Shown here piece by piece: positions 56,886-64,000 of a stretch of 64,000 bases of DNA. The stretch is from NCBI GenBank assembly GCA_039090855.1, contig CM077010.1:47820905-47884904 (forward strand), in the 5' to 3' direction. Position 1 is the first letter of the stretch. The number at the start of each line of letters is the position of its first letter. The translations under genes were made by a program, and so were the position numbers. The notes under the pieces are model-generated. The model did no database searches. It was given only the letters and a program-made list of their open reading frames with translations, and was not told the DNA's origin. This DNA is from Macrothele yani (lineage: Eukaryota > Arthropoda > Arachnida > Araneae > Macrothelidae).

Positions 56886-58155
56886 TTACAACAATTGCTG
56901 AAAGTGCTGTCCTCCGACATCAAGACACAGCTGCACACGACGGAACATGTTGTTCGTAACGCGCCACAACTCATCGGCAGTAATCTGGGCTGTGGCATCC
57001 GTAATGTTCACTTTTAATTCATTAAGGGTGTGCGGATTAATTGCGTAGACTTTCCCTTTCAATGCTCTCCACCGATAAAAGTCACAGGTGGAGAGATCGG
57101 GTGATCTGGGTGGCCATAGTCCATTCGACACAGTTATGTCCTCTCCAAACACTTCATGCCCAGCATGTAGACTGTTCGGTGCAGTATGTGCCGTTGCACC
57201 ATCCTGCTGAAAGAAAGCATATGTTTGCTGTTCTTCTGTAAGTGCGGCAAGAAATGGGTTGAACAGTTGTTGAACATAGCGCTCTGAGTTGATAGTGTCA
57301 GTGAAAAAGGATGGGCCGACTATCCTCTTCGCAGACACAGCACACCAAACGCCTGTCTTTTGGTCTTACAGAGGAGTCTCCATTGTCCGTCTGGGATTCG
57401 TGTCTGTCCAAATCCTGCTGTTTCGCGCATTGGCATACCCGGACAGATGAAACCATGCTTCATCTGTCATGTAATAAAGTGTTGGGTCCATTTCACCGCT
57501 GACAATGGTCGCCTGAAACCCCTTACAGTGCATTCGTTTTGCATAATCAAGAGTTTTAAGTTCTTGGAGTACCATAACTTTGTACGGCCGAAAATGCAAA
57601 TCCACCTTAAGTATGCGTTGGCATGACGTGGCAAACATTCCCGTTGCAGACGATAATCGGCGAATAAACAAGGGCTTTGTAACATCATTGTGCACACATC
57701 CTTGATATTGTCTTCAGTACGAATTGTCTTGGGTTTGTTTCTTTTTTTTTTTTTTTTTTGATTGGAGGTTTAACGACCACCGTGAGCAACTCAATGGGCT
57801 ATAAGCAGTCGCCCGTCCCTAATTTAGGGTCACTGGTTCCAGGGAAGGGAGAGAGCCAGTGCCGTAAGACAAACACAACATCCATGCCTCACCGGGATTC
57901 GAACCCGGACCCCTTCGGACGAATGATCATAGGCCAACGCCTTAGACCACTGCGCCACCGGGGCGGCTGGGTTTGTTTCGTTTCCTGTTGTACACCGTGC
58001 CGGTTTCACGAAATTCCTTCACTAACTTCTGTACCACTGATTTCGCCGGTGATGCGCAATGTGGAATTTTTCGGTGAAGAACTCATTTAAAACCTATGAG
58101 TTATTTCTGAAGTACTGTTCCACAATAAAAATCCGCTGTTCCGTACTTAAAACCA
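56886..58155 (-). pseudogene. Transposase with DUF4817-like N-terminus
   Basis: Starts MVLSTEQRIFIVEQYFRNNS, followed by a damaged helix-turn-helix region ending KFRETGTVYNRKRNKP just before the SINE insertion. After the SINE: CTMMLQSPC with a shifted frame, then ATIVSGEMDPTLYYMTDEAWFHLSGY (first catalytic Asp) and NARNSRIW. After another shift: MSAKRIVGPSFFTDTINSERY, FFQQDGATAHTA (second Asp) and LWPPRSPDLSTCDFYRW (third Asp). The residues fit a DDD-type Tc1/mariner enzyme found in many arthropods. Frameshifts and the SINE inactivate it. Confidence 0.88.
57742..57967 (-). repeat. SINE-1 in mariner, 12-bp TSD
   Basis: Complete reverse copy with consensus A box, B box and body. TGGGTTTGTTTC flanks both sides exactly (57730-57741 and 57968-57979). 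The near-consensus sequence suggests a recent insertion. Confidence 0.96.
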
Positions 58156-58372
58156 TTTTCGTTGCCTTTGTTCTCTCTTCACCTACACTTATGATCGCGT
58201 ACCTTCATTGCTCTGGCTGCGATTAACCAGTCCAGAGAATTCCTTTGCAGTTGTGCACGCAGAAACCGGTTAGATGTGGAATAAAGTAGTTTTAACTGGA
58301 AACCCGCCAAACAACTTTAACCCGCCTAACACCGTCTGGCCACGGGGCCTCTTTTATATGGCGCACCCGGTA

Positions 58373-58820
58373 TTAAATGTACCTTTATTTAACCTTCCTT
58401 TTTGAGTTTCTGTTTCATTTTGTAAATTTAGTTCATTCTCGTTAAAAGTTTTCTGACTGAACGACACATTACTTCCTCGAAGAACTTTAATAATGTGACG
58501 ACACTGACAGTGAGTCAAGGCTAGATAAAAAAAAATGCCAAAATTGAGAGAGAGATAGAGAAAGAGTTGAGCGGAATAGATGATGCGATATGATTGATGT
58601 GGCGTTGTGGAGAGATTTACGGGTATATACGATGGAGATATATCAGTTTATATGTATCGAGCTTTATAAGTACGAGAGTATATTATTAAACAGTGTAATT
58701 GAAACAGATGTGACCAATTAAAAGAATATAATCATTGACAAATGTAGTGTATGAGGGAGCTGACTTTCCAGTGGTTGACGAATAAAAGTGGTAGAACTGT
58801 TCGTAAGTTATCATGTGTGT
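58373..58820. other. Non-coding stretch, nothing recognised
   Basis: AT-rich, with short GAGA-rich words near 58545; no gene or element seen. Confidence 0.4.
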
Positions 58821-58826
58821 TGACCC

Positions 58827-58923
58827 TTTTTTTTTTTTTTATTTATGGGCTTTAACGACTACTTGAGCAACTAAATGGGCTGCAAGCAGTAGCCTGCCCC
58901 TAATCTAGGGCCACTGGTTCCAG

Positions 58924-58968
<45 letters not shown>

Positions 58969-59078
58969 AGTGCCGTAAGAAAAGCACAACATCCATGCCT
59001 CACCGGGATTCGAACCCGGACCCCTTTTCGGACGAATGATCAGAAGCTATCGCTTACACCACTGCGCCCCCTGAGCTG
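58827..59078 (-). repeat. SINE-1, diverged, with (GA)n expansion
   Basis: Reverse copy whose CTCTCTC body segment has expanded to about 20 GA units (58929-58967 on this strand). The B box is intact (GGGATTCGAACCC); the head is mutated. Confidence 0.9.
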
Positions 59079-59128
59079 CGTCGATTCCTTCCCCGGCCAT
59101 TTGGTTATGATTTTGACAAAGTGTGATA

Positions 59129-60015
59129 TACACCGTTGACTTAAAACATTATGACCACCTGCCCAATATGATGTTGGTCCTCCATGTTCCGCCAAAGCAG
59201 CTCATACCCGGCGAGGCGCAAGTCTTCTTCATGTTCCACAAAAATTTCTAAAGGTGTCTTGTGGTATCTGGTAACAACGCGTTACCAGCACATCCTTTAA
59301 TTCTTGTAAGTTAAGTGGTTGGGCCGCTGCAGATCGGATTTGCCGTTCCAACACAAACCATAGATGCTCGATTGGATTCATGTCCGGGGAATTTGGAGGC
59401 CAAAGCAATACCTGGAAGTCTTCCTCATGTTCCGAAGAACCATTCTCAAGCAATCCGGGTAGTGTTATATGGCGCATTATTTGATAAAGAAGGCACTATT
59501 GGAGGGGAATGCCGTTGCCATGAAAGAATATACCTAGTCTGCAGCGATGTTTAAGTAGGTGCTAGACGTCATAGTTTCCTGCACGTAAATGACTGGACTC
59601 AGGGTTTCACACCAGAACATTGCCCAAAGTATTGCACTTCCGCCACCGGCTGGTTTTCATCCCACTGTGCATCCTGGTGCCAGCACTTCTCCAAACAAAT
59701 GGCGCACACGTACCCTGCCGTTCTCACGATGCAAAAGGAAACGATATTCCTCACACAAGACGACCTTCTTCTAATCATTCAAGGTCAAATTTTGATGCCT
59801 GCGTTCTCACTGTAGGCGCCTTCGATGGTGAACCGAGGTTGGCATGGGCACTCGGAGCGGCCTGTGGCGATGTAGCCCCATTTTCAGCAGAGTTCGATGC
59901 TCTTTGTGTTGTGACACACTACTCCCGTCCCCAGCATTCAAATTACCGATGGTTGTTTCATAGTATCCCTTCTGATGACCCGTACCATACGGGATAGCCT
60001 TCACTCACCTCTAAC
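59129..60015 (-). pseudogene. Tc1-like transposon fragment
   Basis: The left end is TACACCGTTGACTTAAAACA with TTATGACCACCTGCC. Read on the minus strand, the gene covers a middle part (GLHRHRPLRVPMPTS, LLHRENGRVRVRHL) and then the C-terminal catalytic block EHEEDFQVLLWPPNSPDMNPIEHLWFVLERQI with the final Glu. It ends with tail residues YQIPQDTFRNF. Multiple stops and frameshifts; the N-terminus and right terminal repeat are lost. Confidence 0.82.
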
Positions 60016-60254
60016 ATAGATGAGCCATGGTAGGACTCAGGGACGACGCCAAGGGAGTGCGAGAGTGGGCTTGAGCCCACCCTGCCGTCCACCCAGTTCA
60101 AAATGTGCCATTTTTCAATATATTTAACTTTAAAATATAATCTGCACTTTGCCAAGAAACAAGTCTTGTGTTTTTTTTATCTTTCCAATCGTAGGTTGAA
60201 GAAGCGTGTGTGCTCCAGTTTTATCCGTCTGTCCATCCCTCCGTCCGTCTGCAC

Positions 60255-60840
60255 GATAACTCACGTAAAAATGGTTCGATTTCGATAAAATTTTAGTATG
60301 TGGTAAGGGACCACCTGGGGACGAACCCTATTGAAAATGGACGAAATGGGGTCAAAGGTCAGGACATAGGAGCGGGATCAATTCCATTGCCCTTATGCAT
60401 CATAACTTGCGTAAAAATGGTTCGATTTCGACGAAATTTTAGTATGTGGTAAGGGACAACCTGGGAACGAACCCTGTTGAAAATGGAGGAAATGGGGTCA
60501 AAGGTCAGGACATAGGAGCGGGTCCATTCCATCGCCCTTATGCGTCATAACTTGCGTGAAAATGGTTCGATTTCGATAAAAGTTTAGTATGTAGTAGGGG
60601 ACAACCTAAGGACGAACCCTGTTGAAAATGGAAGAAAAGGGGTGAAAGCTCAGGACATAAGAGCGGGATCCATTCCATCGCCCTTATGCGTCATAACTTA
60701 CGTTAAAATGCTTCGATTGAGACAAAACTTTATTATTTTTTTCCGGAAGTATACTTAACCGGTTCAGTTGAATATCCTTGAAATGGGGTCAAAGGTCAGG
60801 GCATAGGAGCGAGATTTATTCTACAGCTATTATCCTCATA
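60255..60840. repeat. ~145-bp tandem repeat, four units
   Basis: The word (C/G)ATAACT recurs at 60255, 60401, 60545, 60692 and 60837, with each unit carrying ATGGTTCGATTTCGA, GGACNACCTNNGGACGAACC and AATGGGGTCAAAGGTCAGG in order. The fourth unit is shortened and more diverged. Confidence 0.92.
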
Positions 60841-61003
60841 ACTTGAGTAATAACTTCAGTAATGATTTCTGGTATGTTGTAAAGCGTATCATAATCAATT
60901 CATTGCATGATTTTACTAACTTGTTTCACGTAACCCCACGTATTTCTCCCCTAGGAAGTGCGTTGTTTATGTCTCCAAGGAAGGTTATCAAAACAGCACC
61001 GCA

Positions 61004-61744
61004 CAGCGGCGTCGGAACCGCGGGGACAAAGGGGGCAGTTGCCCCCGCACGCAAATGAGTGTGGGGGCGAAACATCACATTTGCCCCCTCAGTTTTGTTC
61101 CTTTTCAAATTACATATGTTCGTGATTGGAGATCTGAAACATTCGTTTTTCTTTTCGTTTTTTTTTTTTTTTTAATTTCATTTTGATAAAAATTGAGTAT
61201 TGCTCTTCATTTTTTACCATGAACTATTTAGAAATGTTAATATATTTTTTTTAATGTCATTCACTCCTGAGACGCCAAAAAATGCTAATTCTATTCAACA
61301 GTCCAAAGGGCTGGTTCCCGTTTGAAGACCAGCAATGTTTTGTCTCATTAGGAGTGCAAAATTAGTCTTTCTTTAAAAAAATGAGTAAAAATAAATAGGG
61401 AAATGGAAGTAGGATGTGGAATGAGATATAAGTTCTTTCAATATTCCATTATAGCGTCTACGGCCCCAATTCCTGCGGAACTCATACCAATCCGGAAGTA
61501 TCAAGATCTATAGTTTAATGCCGTTCATGTGTACAAGTTTATATTGCGTAACTATATATGGATATAAAAATGTTTTTCTTTTATAGATTGTTTAATCGAA
61601 AAAAAAAATGTTTTTCAGCAAATTTTCGTAATGAAGTCAGCACATCGTCTTTTACAGTAGTGCGATAAATTTTATGCCAGGGTGAAATATTTTGTTCTCC
61701 GACATCTTGCCCCCGCTGTCAAAAAAACAGTTCCGACGCCACTG
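61004..61744. mobile_element. hAT-type element with perfect 8-bp TSD
   Basis: The left end CAGCGGCGTCGGAACC and the complement of the right end (CAGTGGCGTCGGAACTG) are inverted repeats. The inner GGGGGCAGTTGCCCCC and GCGGGGGCAAG words also correspond. GCACCGCA flanks both sides (60996-61003 and 61745-61752). 741 bp, no coding capacity: a MITE-sized element. Confidence 0.93.
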
Positions 61745-61752
61745 GCACCGCA

Positions 61753-62350
61753 GGGCCATGGCAATTCAGTTATTCTCCACTCTTCCAATTCCTTAGTTTT
61801 AAGCCTCTGATTCATGTTTGTGTGGGCAGGCGGCTATTGAGGAGGGATGATTAGGAATTCTCTGAGGGGGTCACTACTAATTGTTCCGTTTGTTTTCTTT
61901 ACAAAATAGGGGATTCCAGTACGAGAAGTTGAGTCTAAAGTTACACTAGCGTCCTTTAGACTGCAGGTGAAAGCGCAGAAAGTTGTTGACGACTACTTTG
62001 TATGAGAGGAGTGTAAGGCCAAATCGCTCGCTGGAAGGAAGAAAATTAAGGAGGGCTGAGGTATTGTGTCTGCGGGGCAGAACGTTGAAATTTGATTTAG
62101 TTAAACAAGAACATTTTATTTTAAATAAATTGTTCAAGTACAGCATTATTTTCGGAAGCAAAAATTAAAAATTTTGGAAAGAAATTTAAAACAATGCATC
62201 CAGAGCAAGCAAAAATTCGAAGGCGACATTGCACCAACACTTGTAGCTTACACTCGTGGTGTAACTAGTCAGGTCCATGTATGTATGCGTGCCAGGTGGA
62301 GGGGATCAGAATTGCACGGATTCTTTTGTACCCGGTAGTGAAAAGAATTG
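61753..62350. other. Non-coding stretch, nothing recognised
   Basis: No gene or repeat recognised. Confidence 0.4.
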
Positions 62351-62354
62351 AAAA

Positions 62355-62575
62355 CGCCTCGGTGGCGCAGTGGTCTAAGCGCTGGCTTATGACCATTCGT
62401 CAGAGAAGGGTCTGGATTCTAATCCCTGTGAGGCATGGATGTTGTGTTTGTCTTACGGAACGGGCTGTTTCCCTTCCCTGGAATTAGTGACCCTAAATTA
62501 GGGATGGGCGACTGCTTATATCCCATTGAGTTGCTCACGGTGGTCGTTTAACCTTTAATTAAAAGAAAAAAAAAA
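62355..62575 (+). repeat. SINE-1, diverged full length
   Basis: A box intact (TGGCGCAGTGG), B box mutated (GGATTCTAATCC), body diverged, A-rich tail. Confidence 0.9.
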
Positions 62576-62755
62576 GGATTACAAATTTGTTCTTTCAGTG
62601 TTTCGTAAAAAAAAAAAAAAAAAAAAAAAAAAAGTTGCTATGAAGCTTACCCCACCAAAAATAATGCTCGCCCACCCGTCTCCCATCCTGATTTCGAAGT
62701 CTAGCGACGTCCCTGGTCGGATCACACCTTTCCGGCCGTTCTTGGTTTTTTCCTA

Positions 62756-62936
62756 TTTTTTTTTTTTTTTTTTTTTTGATTGGAGGTTTAACGACCACCG
62801 TGAGCAACTCAATGGGCTATAAGCAGTCGCCCGTCCCTAATTTAGGGTCACTGGTTCCAGGAAAGGGAGAGAGAGCCAGTGCCGTAAGACAAACACAATA
62901 TCCATGCCTCACTGGGATTCGAACCCGGACCCCTTC
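62756..62936 (-). repeat. SINE-1, 5'-truncated, duplication unit A
   Basis: Reverse copy from a T22 run through the body to GAACCCGGACCCCTTC, where it stops short of the head and joins the unique sequence ATTATCGTCTTGACG. It carries the private variants CCAGGAAAGGGAGAGAGAGC and CACAATATCCATG. Confidence 0.93.
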
Positions 62937-63211
62937 ATTATCGTCTTGACGTTACATGTGCATAGCATTGGATGCACGCTTCTTGGCGATTGTTCAAAGT
63001 GAGATAAAGAGCATGTAACCAGGATCTTTTTGGTTTTGTGTGTCCGTGTTTTTTGTTTTTCCTTCTTTGCGAAAAAAGGCCGTTGGAACTCTGAAGCCAG
63101 GGATCAGCTGTCCTTGCTGGCGTTGTGCTGTATGGGGAATGAAGTACTTGCCAAGTGTAAGACTTCCTACCGAGCGTGATGCAGTAAAATTTGAACTATC
63201 ATTCTCACTTG
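62937..63211. repeat. Unique flank X, first copy
   Basis: 275 bp repeated at 63394-63667 almost without change. Its right part (TTGCTGGCGTTGTGCTG to ATCATTCTCACTTG) is repeated once more, diverged, after 63913. Confidence 0.93.
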
Positions 63212-63392
63212 TTTTTTTTTTTGTTTGTTTTTTTATTGGAGGTTTAACGACCACCGTGAGCAACTCAATGGGCTATAAGCAGTCGCCCGTCCCTAATTTA
63301 GGGTCACTGGTTCCAGGAAAGGGAGAGAGAGCCAGTGCCGTAAGACAAACACAATATCCATGCCTCACTGGGATTCGAACCCGGACCCCTTC
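63212..63392 (-). repeat. SINE-1, junction copy, duplication unit B
   Basis: Its poly(T) side (GTTTGTTTTTTTATTGG) is like the SINE at 63668, while its body and truncated end (CCAGGAAAGGG, CACAATATCC, CCCCTTCATTATCG) are like the SINE at 62756. The copy is thus a recombinant of the two. Confidence 0.93.
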
Positions 63393-63393
63393 A

Positions 63394-63667
63394 TTATCGT
63401 CTTGACGTTACATGTGCATAGCATTGGATGCACGCTTCTTGGCGATTGTTCAAAGTGAGATAAAGAGCATGTAACCAGGATCTTTTTGGTTTTGTGTGTC
63501 CGTGTTTTTTGTTTTTCCTTCTTTGCGAAAAAAGGCCGTTGGAACTCTGAAGCCAGGGATCAGCTGTCCTTGCTGGCGTTGTGCTGTATGGGGAATGAAG
63601 TACTTGCCAAGTGTAAGACTTCCTACCGAGCGTGATGCAGTAAAATTTGAACTATCATTCTCACTTG
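63394..63667. repeat. Unique flank X, second copy
   Basis: Offset 457 bp from the first copy. Differences noted are confined to homopolymer length. Confidence 0.93.
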
Positions 63668-63669
63668 TT

Positions 63670-63899
63670 TTTTTTTTTTTGTTTGTTTTTTTATTGGAGG
63701 TTTAACGACCACCGTGAGCAACTCAATGGGCTATAAGCAGTCGCCCGTCCCTAATTTAGGGTCACTGGTTCCAGGGAAGAGAGAGAGAGCCAGTGCCGTA
63801 AGACAAACCCAACATCCATGCCTTACGGGATTCGAACCCGGACCCCTTTCGGACGAATGATCAGAGGCCATCGCTTAGACCACTGCGCCACAGGGGCGG
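63670..63899 (-). repeat. SINE-1, full length, 14-bp TSD
   Basis: Complete reverse copy. CATTCTCACTTGTT at 63656-63669 and 63900-63913 is an exact TSD (the left copy runs into the T-run). Its body has the variants CCAGGGAAGAG and CCCAACATCC not seen in the two neighbours. Confidence 0.95.
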
Positions 63900-63913
63900 C
63901 ATTCTCACTTGTT

Positions 63914-64000
63914 CCTGCTGGCGTTGTGCTGTCTGTGGAATACATGCCGAGAGTGACTATGTGCTGAGCGTGATGCAGTAAAATTTGAACTATCATTCTC
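63914..64000. repeat. Diverged third copy of ~95-bp unit
   Basis: GCTGGCGTTGTGCTGT to GTAAAATTTGAACTATCATT repeats the right part of flank X with about 20% change, and runs off the end of the window. Confidence 0.8.

Larger units (their letters stand above)
56769..58370 (-). mobile_element. mariner-like transposon carrying a SINE-1
   Basis: The left end ACAGGGTGTGCCATATAAGA and the complement of the right end (ACCGGGTGCGCCATATAAAA) are inverted repeats next to TA (56767-56768 and 58371-58372). 1.6 kb including a 226-bp SINE-1. Confidence 0.9.

Noticed and set aside
60038..60090. hAT-like left end (CAGGGACGACGCCAAGGGAG with GGGCTTGAGCCC)
   Set aside because: It resembles a hAT terminus, but I found no matching right end or TSD in the window, so no element is called.

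Overview
The window reads as AT-rich, intron- and repeat-dominated nuclear DNA of an animal. An arthropod, probably a chelicerate, is my inference from the type of transposons and the gene remnants; there is no direct taxonomic marker. No bacterial-type gene organisation, operon, CRISPR array or rRNA is present. Only one host gene is recognised with confidence: the last coding exon of a two-pore-domain (K2P) potassium channel on the minus strand (42269-42813). A second likely host exon (53639-53890, plus strand) encodes the C-terminus of an unidentified two-helix membrane protein, and a weak candidate exon lies at 296-712 (minus).

Almost everything else is mobile DNA. (1) An RTE-like endonuclease/reverse-transcriptase LINE family is present four times: an intact 986-codon ORF (28378-31338), a head-to-tail neighbour with an internal deletion and three stops (25533-28168), a 5'-truncated but in-frame 3' fragment (8943-9795), and an old minus-strand fragment (55752-56745). 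(2) A tRNA-derived, poly(A)-tailed SINE family ('SINE-1') has about 22 copies on both strands, many with clear target-site duplications (TSDs). A second tRNA-derived family ('SINE-2') has five copies, plus a relative with a different tRNA-like head. (3) Six hAT-type elements with terminal inverted repeats and 8-bp TSDs lie at 1011-2341, 15685-16593, 39981-41220, 47695-49094, 53995-55550 and 61004-61744. (4) Many broken Tc1 and mariner transposons occur (6.6-7.9, 19.6-21.9, 31.7-32.7, 36.6-37.5, 43.9-45.1, 45.4-46.3, 46.4-47.6, 49.1-51.3, 56.8-58.4 and 59.1-60.0 kb), including a mariner nested in a mariner. (5) Penelope-like element remnants, a foldback MITE family, an LTR-like segment and several tandem repeats fill the rest.

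Layout: 0-8.9 kb is mostly non-coding, with one hAT, a Tc1/mariner chimera and a Penelope fragment. 8.9-17 kb is quiet DNA with a LINE fragment, a Penelope RT remnant, a long hairpin and a hAT inside a SINE. 17-25.5 kb holds a decayed transposon-like gene and a Tc1 that collected four SINEs; part of it was then duplicated in tandem. 25.5-31.4 kb holds the two LINEs. 31.4-41.3 kb has mariner remnants, a cluster of SINE-1 copies, a foldback MITE, an LTR-like segment and a hAT inside a SINE-2. 42-43.4 kb is the K2P exon with a MITE in the intron just upstream. 43.9-52 kb is dense Tc1/mariner/hAT DNA. 53.6-61.7 kb has the membrane-protein exon, two hATs, a LINE fragment, a SINE-bearing mariner and a 145-bp tandem repeat. 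62.3-64 kb is SINE-1 copies, two of which bound a tandem duplication.

The strongest non-obvious signals are two independent tandem duplications whose breakpoints fall in SINE-1 sequence or its poly(A) tail (20921-24719 and 62756-63900), the placement of all three younger LINE copies inside (AT)n tracts, and two SINEs that share a body but carry different tRNA-like heads.
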